From positions 1,612,001-1,676,000 of the forward strand of contig NC_013517.1 in NCBI RefSeq assembly GCF_000024405.1: a stretch of DNA of 64,000 nt, read 5' to 3'. Position 1 is the stretch's first letter, and each line of letters starts with the position of its first letter. This DNA is from Sebaldella termitidis ATCC 33386. GTDB lineage: Bacteria > Fusobacteriota > Fusobacteriia > Fusobacteriales > Leptotrichiaceae. The position numbers and the translations under genes were made by a program. The notes beneath the pieces are model-generated. The model searched no databases and had not been told where the DNA came from. It worked only from the letters and a program-made list of their open reading frames with translations. This document shows, in pieces, positions 52,638 through 60,592 of the stretch.

Positions 52638-53788
52638 AGTTATTTATAGCGGTCAGACACTTAAAGGAGAGAAAATTTCAAAGTATATTTTCAATACTGG
52701 GAGTAGCAATATCGGTAACGGTGCTTATGGTTTCACTTACAGTGTCAAACGGACTGGAGAAAAATATGCTGAAATCCCTGCTTACTCTGAATCCGCATAT
52801 TGTTCTTACTAAAGGAAACGGGGATGTTTCCGAAGATTACATGGATGTAAAAAAGAAAATAGAGGAGATAAACGGGGTAAAAGGTGTTATTCCCAAGTAT
52901 ACAGCACAGTCTATCATAAAGACCGATGAGTATGCCAAAGGAGTGCTGGCAAACGGAATACCCAATGAAGATCTGGAAAAAACCATTGATCTGAAAATGG
53001 TGGCAGGGAAGAAATCTCTTCCTGAACTGGATTCCGCAATAATAGGTGAGGAAATGGCTTATGAATTCGGCGGACTGAAGGTAGGGGACGATATAAAAGT
53101 TATTACAACGGAAAATAAGGAAGTAAGATTCAAAATAAGCGGAATATTTAAAACCGGTTATTATGAATATGACAGAAATCTTCTTTTGATACCGCTGCAG
53201 ACTATGCAGATATTACAGGAAAGAGGAGAAGTTATTTCCGAAATAGATGTCATGCTGAATAATCCCAAAGATGCAGAGGCCGTAAAACAGAAAATAGAAA
53301 AGCTGGGCTTTAATTATCAGGTAAATACATGGGGAGAGCAGAATCAGCAGCTGCTTAATGCAGTAAAATTCGAGAAATTCGTACTTGTGTCATTATTGCT
53401 GCTTATAGTGATAATAGCATGTTTCGCAGTCTCGGTAATATTGAATATGGTAGTAAGAGAAAAAATAAGAGATATAGGGATATTGCGTTCTATAGGATAC
53501 AGCGGAAAAATGGTGAAAAAGATTTTTACTATAGAAGGTCTGATAATAGGAGTTTTGGGGATTATTTCCACATTTGCGCTGGTGCCGCTTGTACTGTTTG
53601 TACTGGACAAGCTCTTTAATAAAGTAGTGTCAAATACTTATTATCTTGATAAACTTCCGCTTTCTATTACATTAAAGGAAATAGGGATTATTTATCTGGT
53701 AACAATTATAATTGTATATTTATCGACACTTTATCCTTCTTACAGAGCTTCAAAACTAAATCCTGTGGAGGCGCTAAAACATGACTAG
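52631..53788 (+). CDS. Lipoprotein-releasing ABC transporter permease (LolC/LolE family)
   Basis: A 385-residue inner-membrane protein of the FtsX/MacB type. One membrane segment near residue 20 ('FQSIFSILGVAISVTVLMVS') is followed by a large periplasmic domain (about 45-255) and three C-terminal segments, with 'NMVVREKIRDIGILRSIGYS' as the cytoplasmic coupling region and 'YRASKLNPVEALKHD' as the conserved end. It extracts lipoproteins for transfer to the outer membrane. Only one permease gene is present, so it probably works as a homodimer. The stop overlaps lolD by eight bases. Confidence 0.9.
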   Translation: MVELFIAVRHLKERKFQSIFSILGVAISVTVLMVSLTVSNGLEKNMLKSLLTLNPHIVLTKGNGDVSEDYMDVKKKIEEINGVKGVIPKYTAQSIIKTDEYAKGVLANGIPNEDLEKTIDLKMVAGKKSLPELDSAIIGEEMAYEFGGLKVGDDIKVITTENKEVRFKISGIFKTGYYEYDRNLLLIPLQTMQILQERGEVISEIDVMLNNPKDAEAVKQKIEKLGFNYQVNTWGEQNQQLLNAVKFEKFVLVSLLLLIVIIACFAVSVILNMVVREKIRDIGILRSIGYSGKMVKKIFTIEGLIIGVLGIISTFALVPLVLFVLDKLFNKVVSNTYYLDKLPLSITLKEIGIIYLVTIIIVYLSTLYPSYRASKLNPVEALKHD

Positions 53789-54461
53789 AATTTTAGATTT
53801 AAAAAATATAAATAAAATATATGAAACAAAGGTAGAAAAGCTGGAAATACTGAAAAACATTAATTTGGAGCTGAATACCGGAGACTTTATTTCTATACAG
53901 GGAAAGTCAGGAAGCGGAAAAACAACACTCTTGAATATTCTGGGGCTTCTTGATTCACCTACAAGCGGTGAGGTTATTTATGACGGCATAAATGTTGATT
54001 TTAAAAAAGAAAATCTGAAAAATACTTTGAGAAATGAGAAAATAGGTTTTGTATTCCAGTTTCATTATCTGCTTCCGGAATTTTCAGCTTTGGAAAATGT
54101 GATGCTTCCTGCACTTGTAAGAAAAAAAGCAGACAAGGAAATCGTAAGAAAAAAAGCAGAGGATTATCTGAATATGGTAGGACTCGGCGGAAGACTTACG
54201 CATAAGCCGTCGGAGCTTTCAGGCGGGGAAAAGCAGAGAGTAGCAATAGCAAGAGCAATGATAAATGATCCTGCAGTGATACTCGCGGATGAACCCACAG
54301 GAAATCTCGATGTGGACACAAGTCAGACAATACATGATCTTTTTTTTAAGATAAATAAAGAAAAGAGTCAGGCTATTATTATAGTTACACATAGTCTGGA
54401 ACTGGCAGGGATTACAAAGGAAAAATTTGAAATAAAAAAGGGGAAATTAGAAAAGTTATAA
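53781..54461 (+). CDS. lolD: Lipoprotein-releasing ABC transporter ATPase LolD
   Basis: A 226-residue ATPase with Walker A 'GKSGSGKTTLLNILGLLD', signature 'LSGGEKQRVAIARAMINDPA', Walker B 'VILADEPTGNLDVDTS' and 'IVTHSLELA'. 'IGFVFQFHYLLPEFSALENV' is the characteristic LolD/MacB Q-loop region. ATG 53781 overlaps the permease gene, so the pair is coupled. Together they supply the energy for lipoprotein release in this Gram-negative envelope. Confidence 0.93.
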   Translation: MTRILDLKNINKIYETKVEKLEILKNINLELNTGDFISIQGKSGSGKTTLLNILGLLDSPTSGEVIYDGINVDFKKENLKNTLRNEKIGFVFQFHYLLPEFSALENVMLPALVRKKADKEIVRKKAEDYLNMVGLGGRLTHKPSELSGGEKQRVAIARAMINDPAVILADEPTGNLDVDTSQTIHDLFFKINKEKSQAIIIVTHSLELAGITKEKFEIKKGKLEKL

Positions 54462-54462
54462 G

Positions 54463-54490
54463 TTGACTTTTTCATTAATAAGGTTATAAT
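54463..54490 (+). promoter_or_regulatory. Promoter of hpf
   Basis: TTGACT (54463-54468), a 16-base spacer and TATAAT (54485-54490), starting two bases after the lolD stop codon. Confidence 0.7.
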
Positions 54491-54522
54491 ATAATTAGAA
54501 TACACAGGGAGGAAGTGGTTAC

Positions 54523-54843
54523 ATGAATATAATAATCAGTGGAAGACGCCTTGAGGTCACTGAACCTATCAAAAAATATGCTGAAGAAAAAATCGGAAGG
54601 GTGAATAAGTATTTTGATCATATTACTGAAATTGACGTTACGCTTTCAGTAGAAAAAAGTAAAGTGGAAGGGGAGATCCATAGAGCAGATGTGTTATTGT
54701 TCGGTAACGGACTAAAATTAAAAGTGGAAATGGAAGACAAAGATTTGTATGCGGCAATAGATAAAGCGACTGATGTATTGGAGCGAAAAGTGAGACAGCA
54801 TAAAGAAAAATTAAAAGACCATAATAAAAAAGGAACACATTAA
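54523..54843 (+). CDS. hpf: Ribosome hibernation promoting factor, short form (HPF/RaiA family)
   Basis: A 106-residue protein with the beta-alpha-beta-beta-beta-alpha fold of the family: 'MNIIISGRRLEVTEPIKKYA', 'DVTLSVEKSKVEGEIHRADV' and 'EDKDLYAAIDKATDVLERKV' with a basic tail 'RQHKEKLKDHNKKG'. It lacks the C-terminal dimerisation domain of long HPF. The family binds the 30S subunit and silences ribosomes in stationary phase. GGGAGGA precedes ATG. Own promoter and terminator. Confidence 0.93.
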   Translation: MNIIISGRRLEVTEPIKKYAEEKIGRVNKYFDHITEIDVTLSVEKSKVEGEIHRADVLLFGNGLKLKVEMEDKDLYAAIDKATDVLERKVRQHKEKLKDHNKKGTH

Positions 54844-54859
54844 ATAGAAGAAGTAACTT

Positions 54860-54889
54860 AAAATCCGCCTCTGGAAGGGGCGGATTTTT
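54860..54889 (+). terminator. Terminator of hpf
   Basis: AAAATCCGCC (54860-54869) and GGCGGATTTT (54879-54888) form a perfect ten-base stem with T-run. Confidence 0.9.
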
Positions 54890-54957
54890 CATAGTTTAGT
54901 TTACGGAAATTATGAATTAATGTATTGCAGTTTTTAGAAAGAAATGAGGGATTTATT

Positions 54958-55932
54958 TTGTCAAAGGAATTATTAGCGGAACAAATTGCCGGCTGGCATG
55001 CAGCAGGAGAGCATAATAAAATCTGTGAGGCTGTTCTTGCCCTGCCGGAGCAGGAACAGACAGACGAGCTGATCTGTCTTCTTGCACGGGCTTTGAATAA
55101 TAAGGATGATTTTTGCGGTGCTTTGGAAGTACTTGACAGCATTCGGAACAGATATTCCGATAATCCGTTTTTCTGCGTGCGTTACGGCTTTGCTCTTTAT
55201 CAGCTTCACAGAGAGCATGAAGCACTTGACTGGTTTAGAAAGGCTCAGGCAGGAGGGCTTGAAGAGATTAATGAGACTCCCGGTACATATCATCCTAAAA
55301 GTATAGCAAAATGGATAATATTTGCAGAACGCTGGGCACCGCGGCGTATCGAAAAAAATGCATTTGAAGCAGAGTGCAGGATAAAAAGAAGCAGGGAGCC
55401 GCAGCATGCTGATTTTACGGATTTTGATTTTTCCGGTTTTTGGGATGATTGCGATTATTCTCTTGAAAAATATACAGGGAATACACCTGCTGATACAGAG
55501 ATTGAAGAAGCGGAAGCAGAACTAGGCTACCGCCTGCCGGAATCTTATAAAGCACTTGTCAGACTTCATAACGGCGGTCTGCTTCTCGATAAATATTTTG
55601 AAAATCCTTTGCAAAGAGAATGGGAACCGCAAATTTTCGGGATCAGCAGTATTTATGGAATCAGCAGTGATAAAATGTATTCTTTGACTGGAGACAGAGG
55701 AAGCAGATTTTGGATTACAGAATGGGGCTATCCCGATATCGGGGTAGCGGTTTGTGACTGCCCAAGCGGCGGACATGATATGATTTTTCTGGATTATTCC
55801 GACTGTGGACCTGAGGGAGAGCCATGTGTTGTTCATATTCATCAGGAAGGGGATTATGAGAGAACTTATCTGGCTGATAATTTTGAGGATTTTGTAAGAG
55901 GGCTGATTTCCATGGACGAAGACGGGGAATAA
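54958..55932 (+). CDS. TPR plus SMI1/KNR4 (SUKH) domain protein
   Basis: A 324-residue cytoplasmic protein. Residues about 1-110 form TPR-like helices ('LICLLARALNNKDDFCGALE', 'RYGFALYQLHREHEALDWFR'). Residues about 180-320 are an SMI1/KNR4 domain: 'IEEAEAELGYRLPESYKALV' then 'LHNGG', 'GISSIYGIS', 'ITEWGYPDIGVAVCDCPSGG' and 'DMIFLDYSDCGPEGEPCVVH'. SUKH domains are often immunity proteins against contact-delivered toxins, but many are not. TTG 54958 is chosen because GAGGG lies seven bases upstream; TTG 54925 is an alternative. The gene is visibly richer in G+C (CTG, GCC, GGC codons) than its neighbours, which suggests transfer from a Firmicute-like source. Confidence 0.85.
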   Translation: MSKELLAEQIAGWHAAGEHNKICEAVLALPEQEQTDELICLLARALNNKDDFCGALEVLDSIRNRYSDNPFFCVRYGFALYQLHREHEALDWFRKAQAGGLEEINETPGTYHPKSIAKWIIFAERWAPRRIEKNAFEAECRIKRSREPQHADFTDFDFSGFWDDCDYSLEKYTGNTPADTEIEEAEAELGYRLPESYKALVRLHNGGLLLDKYFENPLQREWEPQIFGISSIYGISSDKMYSLTGDRGSRFWITEWGYPDIGVAVCDCPSGGHDMIFLDYSDCGPEGEPCVVHIHQEGDYERTYLADNFEDFVRGLISMDEDGE

Positions 55933-55964
55933 GGAATGTTTTATATATAATACAGAATGTAAAT

Positions 55965-56008
55965 GGGAATATATCAAAATACAAAAAAATTGATACATTC
56001 CCTTTTTT
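55965..56008 (+). terminator. Terminator after the SMI1/KNR4 gene
   Basis: GGGAATATATCAA (55965-55977) and TTGATACATTCCC (55990-56002) pair with one G-T pair, followed by TTTTTT. Confidence 0.85.
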
Positions 56009-56096
56009 GCTTGGAAAGCAATAAACAGTAAAAATGAATCTGCTGTTTATCAATCAAAATAATAAAAGACAGGGGTAAAAATTCCTGAATATATTA

Positions 56097-56180
56097 TTAT
56101 TTAAGACCTTTGATATATTTGTCCATTACTGCTAATGCTCCGTTTTCATTGTAATATGTTTAGCTGCTTTTAATATACAT
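56097..56180 (-). pseudogene. C-terminal relic of a HAD (Cof-type) phosphatase gene
   Basis: On the minus strand the bases before a TAA at 56097-56099 read N-G-A-L-A-V-M-D-K-Y-I-K-G-L-K, and just upstream in another frame A-A-K-H-I-T. Together, across a frameshift, they resemble the C-terminal end of Cof-type hydrolases. Only about 25 codons are visible and no start is present. The remainder of 55933-56211 holds nothing else recognisable apart from a terminator. Low confidence because of shortness. Confidence 0.35.
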
Positions 56181-56211
56181 TTTGATTTTATTCGGCGTAA
56201 AAACTTAATTC

Positions 56212-56240
56212 TTGACATTGTCACTAATTAGTGGTATTTT
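56212..56240 (+). promoter_or_regulatory. MarR gene promoter with operator in the spacer
   Basis: TTGACA (56212-56217), a 17-base spacer and TATTTT (56235-56240). The spacer contains the perfect 12-base palindrome CACTAATTAGTG (56222-56233), ideally placed for autorepression. Confidence 0.75.
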
Positions 56241-56324
56241 TTAAGTATGAAGTTTTGATGATTAGTGTAAATCTGGGAACTGAAAAGGAATAAGTGTTTT
56301 ATAAACACTGGTAAGGAGAAATTT

Positions 56325-56750
56325 ATGTATAGTGAGGAAGAACAGCTGGATTTGAGAATGGTAATAGCTCTCAGCAGAACAATGCAGGTAATTAACAGGA
56401 AGCAGTCCAGACTAATAAACGAATACGGGCTGACTATGCCGCAGTTTGGAGTTTTGGAAGCCTTGTATCATAAGGGGCCTTTGTGTATTAATGATATAAT
56501 TGAAAAAACATTATCCACAAGCGGGAATATGACAGTAGTAATAGAAAATCTTAGAAAAGACGGATATATCAAAAAAGAAAAATCAGGGATAGATCAGAGA
56601 AAGTATATGATATCCCTTACAGATAAAGGAACTGGGATTATCAGCAGGATTTTTCCGTTTCATTTAAAAAATATAGGGGAAATATTCAGCAGATATTCCG
56701 TAAATGAAAAGGAGGAACTGCTGAGTCTGCTTGAAAAATTCAGAAAATAG
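56325..56750 (+). CDS. MarR-family transcriptional regulator
   Basis: A 141-residue winged-helix regulator. 'YGLTMPQFGVLEALYHKGPL' leads into the recognition region 'TLSTSGNMTVVIENLRKDGY' and the wing 'IKKEKSGIDQRKYMISLTDK'. The N- and C-terminal helices form the dimer. The type with S-T-S-G-N-M-T-V-V resembles MhqR/OhrR-like regulators, but there is no Cys near the N-terminus as in OhrR. AAGGAG precedes ATG. The gene seems monocistronic, so apart from its own promoter its target is not evident here. Confidence 0.9.
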   Translation: MYSEEEQLDLRMVIALSRTMQVINRKQSRLINEYGLTMPQFGVLEALYHKGPLCINDIIEKTLSTSGNMTVVIENLRKDGYIKKEKSGIDQRKYMISLTDKGTGIISRIFPFHLKNIGEIFSRYSVNEKEELLSLLEKFRK

Positions 56751-56756
56751 CTGTTT

Positions 56757-56785
56757 TTGACAAAATTTATTAGAGAAAATAAGAT
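56757..56785 (+). promoter_or_regulatory. Promoter upstream of yvcK
   Basis: TTGACA (56757-56762), a 17-base spacer and TAAGAT (56780-56785). A second candidate is the extended -10 TGATATAAT at 56793-56801. Either gives a leader of about 90-100 bases containing the GC-rich segment. Confidence 0.6.
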
Positions 56786-56816
56786 GATAATGTGATATAA
56801 TTTTTTTAGGCATAAT

Positions 56817-56870
56817 TTAGTGCGGTGGACTCTTCGGCTGACGGCGGATAGATCACTGCATCAGGCAAAT
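56817..56870 (+). promoter_or_regulatory. GC-rich, possibly structured leader of yvcK
   Basis: Bases 56821-56865 are nearly 60% G+C in an AT-rich surrounding. GTGCGGTG (56820-56827) can pair with CACTGCAT (56854-56861) using G-T pairs, enclosing a 26-base interior that contains CTTCGG. I do not recognise a known riboswitch class. Confidence 0.4.
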
Positions 56871-56893
56871 AATATTCAGAGGTGAGATTAAAT

Positions 56894-57970
56894 ATGTCTA
56901 TTACTTTGGAAGTACTGATAATCATAGTGTTACTGGCAAATATAATGACTTTGTACTATATATACCGACAAAACAGAAGACTGAAAAAAAATAAAAAAGG
57001 GCCGAGAATTGTAGTAATAGGCGGAGGAACAGGGCAGTCCATGCTGCTTCGGGGATTAAAGCAGTATACTGACAATATTACGGCAATAGTAACCATGGCA
57101 GATGACGGCGGAAGTTCCGGTATACTCAGGGAAGAAATGGGAATGCTTCCTCCAGGAGATATAAGGAACTGTATAATAGCTCTTTCCAATGCAGAGCCCG
57201 AAATGCAGAAAATAATGCAGTACAGATTCAAGGAAGGGAGTCTGAAGGATCAGAGCTTCGGGAATCTTTTTCTTGCAGCTTTAAACGGTACATATGAGGA
57301 TTTCGAGCTCGCTGTTACGAAGATATCTAATATACTGGCAGTAAAAGGACGTGTACTGCCTGTGACTCTTGAAGATGTGAATATAGTAGCAGAACTGGAA
57401 AACGGCGAAAAAATAACTGGAGAATCCAAGATAGCCCCTGTAGTGCTGAAAACCAAGAGCAGAATAAAAAAAATACATCTGCAGCCAGAAAATGTGGAGC
57501 CGTATGAGGATGTCATATCTGCACTGGGAAGTGCGGATCTTATAGTAATAGGTCCGGGCAGTCTTTATACCAGTATAATTCCGAATCTGCTTACTGACAG
57601 GGTAAGTGAGGCAGTTGCGAAATCAAAGGCAAAGAAAATGTATATTGCCAACGTGATGACTCAGGAAGGCGAAACTGACGGATTAAATATAGCAGATCAT
57701 GTAAAAGCTATATTAAATCACTGTAATGACAGAAAAATAGTGGATCTGGTAATAGTAAACAAAGAAAAAATACCAGATTACCTGATTCAGAAATATGCAA
57801 AGCAAAATTCTGAGTCGCTTTATCTGACTAAAGATCAGAGAAATGAGCTTGAGAAAATGAAAATAAAAATTATAGAAGGTAATTTTCTTAAATTTAACGG
57901 TGAATATGTTCGGCATAATGAAGAAAAACTGGCAAAAGTGATAATCGACAATTATAATTATTTATTTTAG
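56894..57970 (+). CDS. yvcK: YvcK/CofD-like gluconeogenesis factor
   Basis: A 358-residue protein of the CofD/YvcK family. An N-terminal membrane segment (about 5-24) precedes the nucleotide-sugar-binding fold: 'RIVVIGGGTGQSMLLRGLKQ', 'VTMADDGGSSGILREEMGML', 'PPGDIRNCIIALSN', 'SFGNLFLAALN' and 'DLIVIGPGSLYTSIIPNLL'. Bacillus YvcK binds UDP-sugars and is needed for cell shape and peptidoglycan growth on gluconeogenic carbon. ATG 56894 is preferred because AGAGGTGAG lies seven bases upstream; GTG 56882 is within that SD. Here it is not linked to whiA or rapZ, its usual neighbours in Firmicutes. Confidence 0.92.
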   Translation: MSITLEVLIIIVLLANIMTLYYIYRQNRRLKKNKKGPRIVVIGGGTGQSMLLRGLKQYTDNITAIVTMADDGGSSGILREEMGMLPPGDIRNCIIALSNAEPEMQKIMQYRFKEGSLKDQSFGNLFLAALNGTYEDFELAVTKISNILAVKGRVLPVTLEDVNIVAELENGEKITGESKIAPVVLKTKSRIKKIHLQPENVEPYEDVISALGSADLIVIGPGSLYTSIIPNLLTDRVSEAVAKSKAKKMYIANVMTQEGETDGLNIADHVKAILNHCNDRKIVDLVIVNKEKIPDYLIQKYAKQNSESLYLTKDQRNELEKMKIKIIEGNFLKFNGEYVRHNEEKLAKVIIDNYNYLF

Positions 57971-57980
57971 AATTTTTTTT

Positions 57981-58025
57981 AAATATCTGTATTAAGAGCA
58001 ATACCCTGATACAGATATTTTTTAT
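57981..58025 (+). terminator. Terminator of yvcK
   Basis: AAATATCTGTA (57981-57991) and TACAGATATTT (58010-58020) pair, followed by TTTATT. Confidence 0.8.
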
Positions 58026-58035
58026 TAAATATAAC

Positions 58036-58131
58036 AAAAAAACTGCTTTAAGAGAGTAATAAAAATCTGACGGAAAAATACCGGAATAATTTTCTGCTGT
58101 CAGAGAAATATGAGTCTTAAAACAGTTTTTA
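58036..58131 (-). terminator. Branched terminator of hydF
   Basis: AAAAACTG-CTTTAAGA (near 58038-58053) and TCTTAAAA-CAGTTTTT (58116-58131) pair as outer arms; inside, TCTGAC and GTCAGA form a second stem. It lies directly beyond the hydF stop. Confidence 0.6.
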
Positions 58132-58148
58132 AAAATATAAAAATAGTT

Positions 58149-59372
58149 TCAGCTTATCCAGATATCAAAAGCTTCTTTGAAGGGCTTTACCGCCCTGTCC
58201 AGAATTCCGTTGACAAAAGCAATTGTCAGACCGTAGTTTACTATGGGAACTCCCTGTTCATAGCTCATATCTATTCTTGTAAGCATCTCTTTTCTGTTAA
58301 TCATACATCCGCCGCAGTGAATAACTGCCTTGTATTCTTTCAGATTAGCGGGATAATCACGTCCGTTGCAGAAATCGAAGTGTATATTTTCGTTTATATG
58401 CTGTCTGATCCAGCGCGGAATTTTTACTGTTCCTATATCATCACACTGCTGATGGTGTGTGCAGGCTTCGGCAATAAGAACTTTATCATTGTCGGTAAGA
58501 TTTTTCAGAGCCTTTACTCCTTCTATGAGCTTTGGCAGATCACCTTTGTACCTTGCAAACAGGATTGAAAATGATGTCAGATCAATATCTTCGGGAATAA
58601 TTGCCGATACTTCCTCAAAAGCCTGTGAATCAGTGATTACAAGCTTCGGCTTTTTTACCAGATTCTTTAGGGTATTATCTAATTCCTCCACTTTACATGC
58701 AGTGAAAACAGCATTATTATCCAATATATCTCTCATTACCTGTACCTGCGGCAGAATAAGCCTTCCCTTAGGCATTCCTGTATCTACAGGAATTACAAGG
58801 ACAATATGATCACCGGACTGAATAAGATCAGTGAGTATTCCGGGCTGTTCGAATTCTTTCGGAGAATATTTTATTATCATATCTTTCAGCTTATCAATAT
58901 TTGTCTTATTTTTGGCAGAAACCTCAAGATAATGATAGTTTTTATTTTTTAGGTCAAGTATTGCTTTTTCCGTATCGCCGGATAAATCAATCTTATTGAT
59001 TATAATAATAAAAGGAATTTTTGATTTATTAAGCAGTTCTATTACAGAATTATCAAAGCTGCTCAGACCGTCAGCATCTGTAATAACAAGAGCGATATCG
59101 GTTTTCCTTATGATGGTCAGTGTTTTTTCCACACGTAATTTTCCGAGGCTTCCCTCATCATCTATTCCGGCTGTATCAATAAGGGTAACAGGACCTATAG
59201 GCAGTATTTCCATTGCTTTATATACAGGATCTGTGGTAGTTCCTGCGAATTCAGAAACAATTGCCAGCTCCTGTCCTGTTATTGCATTTATAAGAGAAGA
59301 CTTTCCCATATTTCTCTTCCCGAAGATAGCTATGTGAAGACGGTTTGAACTGGGTGTTTTTTGTAAGCTCAT
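58149..59372 (-). CDS. hydF: [FeFe]-hydrogenase maturation GTPase HydF
   Basis: A 407-residue scaffold protein on which the 2Fe subcluster of [FeFe]-hydrogenase is assembled. The Era-like GTPase domain has the P-loop 'FGKRNMGKSSLI' (G18-S25), 'EFAGTTTDPV', 'LIDTAGIDDEG' and 'IIINKIDL'; the dimerisation domain follows, and the C-terminal domain carries the FeS ligands in 'LIAEACTHHQQCDDIG' and 'AVIHCGGCMINRKEM'. hydE and hydG and the hydrogenase are not in the window, so they must lie elsewhere. The SD before ATG is weak. Confidence 0.93.
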   Translation of the reverse strand: MSLQKTPSSNRLHIAIFGKRNMGKSSLINAITGQELAIVSEFAGTTTDPVYKAMEILPIGPVTLIDTAGIDDEGSLGKLRVEKTLTIIRKTDIALVITDADGLSSFDNSVIELLNKSKIPFIIIINKIDLSGDTEKAILDLKNKNYHYLEVSAKNKTNIDKLKDMIIKYSPKEFEQPGILTDLIQSGDHIVLVIPVDTGMPKGRLILPQVQVMRDILDNNAVFTACKVEELDNTLKNLVKKPKLVITDSQAFEEVSAIIPEDIDLTSFSILFARYKGDLPKLIEGVKALKNLTDNDKVLIAEACTHHQQCDDIGTVKIPRWIRQHINENIHFDFCNGRDYPANLKEYKAVIHCGGCMINRKEMLTRIDMSYEQGVPIVNYGLTIAFVNGILDRAVKPFKEAFDIWIS

Positions 59373-59615
59373 AATTTCAAGACATTCCTTTTTTATTTAA
59401 ATTTTATCACAAAAGGTGAAGTATGTTCAATATATAGAAAAATTTTCTTTTGTCAAAGGATTCATATATGTTTTTATATGAAAAAGGCTTGATTTTAATG
59501 CTAAAAACAAGAATGAATAATCATTTGATATATAAAAAATAATATAATTTTTAAATTTGAAAATAAAATGATATTCAAAATGCTGAAAAAATGCTGGATT
59601 TATTGAGAAATTTAA

Positions 59616-59644
59616 TTTACAAATTTGTTATTATAGTGTATAAT
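59616..59644 (+). promoter_or_regulatory. Promoter of the mreC operon
   Basis: TTTACA (59616-59621), a 17-base spacer and TATAAT (59639-59644), about 36 bases before the GTG start. Confidence 0.7.
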
Positions 59645-59679
59645 TGATGAAAGTTTAAAAAAACATCGAGGAGAGAAAT

Positions 59680-60558
59680 GTGAAAAGTTTTCGAATAAAA
59701 AAAAGTGTTCTTTTTATTATTTTGTTAGTTATATTTCTCATTTTCAAGGGTCAGAACATACTTAGACTCGGCGACAGCGCAAGGGAGTTTATTAACTTCA
59801 AGCTGGTTAAGGTAAAGTCAAAGGTTTATGTATATTCTGAATATATAAAAAGCAGTTTTAATGATATGTTATATGTGAAAAGGTTTATTAATAAGTCCAG
59901 AGAGGATAACCTGGATCTGCAGATACTCAGACTAAAGCTTATAGAACTAGAACAGGAAAAAGCTGAGAATGTAAGATTAAGGGAATTGTTGGAATTAGCA
60001 CCGCAGGAAGGCGTGAAATATATTATTTCGGAAGTAATACTTCTTGAGAGTGTTAATGCAAATGAAAAAATATATATAAATAAAGGTACCAATCAGGGAC
60101 TTGATGCAGATATGCCTGTATTAAGCCAGGGTGTACTTATCGGGAGAATAGTCAAGGCTGACGCCAATTACTCCGAAGTAATGCTCCTCACAAGCAAAAA
60201 GTCAAATGTGAGTGTGCTTATAGACGGACAGGAAACGGGGATTCTCAGAGGTACAGGTACTGATAAGCTTATTGTGGAAAATTATAACGGAGATGTAGAC
60301 GGAACAGAAGGAAAACAGCTGAGAATAACTACTTCGGGAATAAGCGATATTTTTCCAAAAGATATTTATATAGGGACATATAATGTAGTTAATCCTATGG
60401 TCTTGAAAAAGACAAAGGAGATAAGTACAAAACCGTCATTTAATGTTTATAACCTGAGAGAAGTGATAGTATATAAGGTGGATCGGGACAGGCTTCTGCA
60501 TGAAGAGATCAAAGAGCAGGAAAGAGCAGATACACAAAACATACAAAATAATAATTAA
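59680..60558 (+). CDS. mreC: Cell shape-determining protein MreC
   Basis: A 292-residue bitopic protein of the elongation machinery. A short cytoplasmic N-terminus, one membrane segment (about 9-26), a coiled coil ('LDLQILRLKLIELEQEKAEN' onward) and the periplasmic beta domain ('INKGTNQGLDADMPVLSQGV', 'LIGRIVKADANYSEVMLLTS', 'VSVLIDGQETGILRGTGTD') are in the usual order. The start is GTG 59680, preceded by GAGGAGAG. mreB and mreD are not next to it, which is unusual. Confidence 0.92.
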   Translation: MKSFRIKKSVLFIILLVIFLIFKGQNILRLGDSAREFINFKLVKVKSKVYVYSEYIKSSFNDMLYVKRFINKSREDNLDLQILRLKLIELEQEKAENVRLRELLELAPQEGVKYIISEVILLESVNANEKIYINKGTNQGLDADMPVLSQGVLIGRIVKADANYSEVMLLTSKKSNVSVLIDGQETGILRGTGTDKLIVENYNGDVDGTEGKQLRITTSGISDIFPKDIYIGTYNVVNPMVLKKTKEISTKPSFNVYNLREVIVYKVDRDRLLHEEIKEQERADTQNIQNNN

Positions 60559-60592
60559 ATAAGAGCAGAATTAACTTTTGGAGGAAATCGAT

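Noticed and set aside
58110-58568. 152-codon plus-strand frame opposite hydF
   Set aside because: It overlaps the cysteine-containing C-terminal domain of HydF, has no SD, and begins within the hydF terminator.
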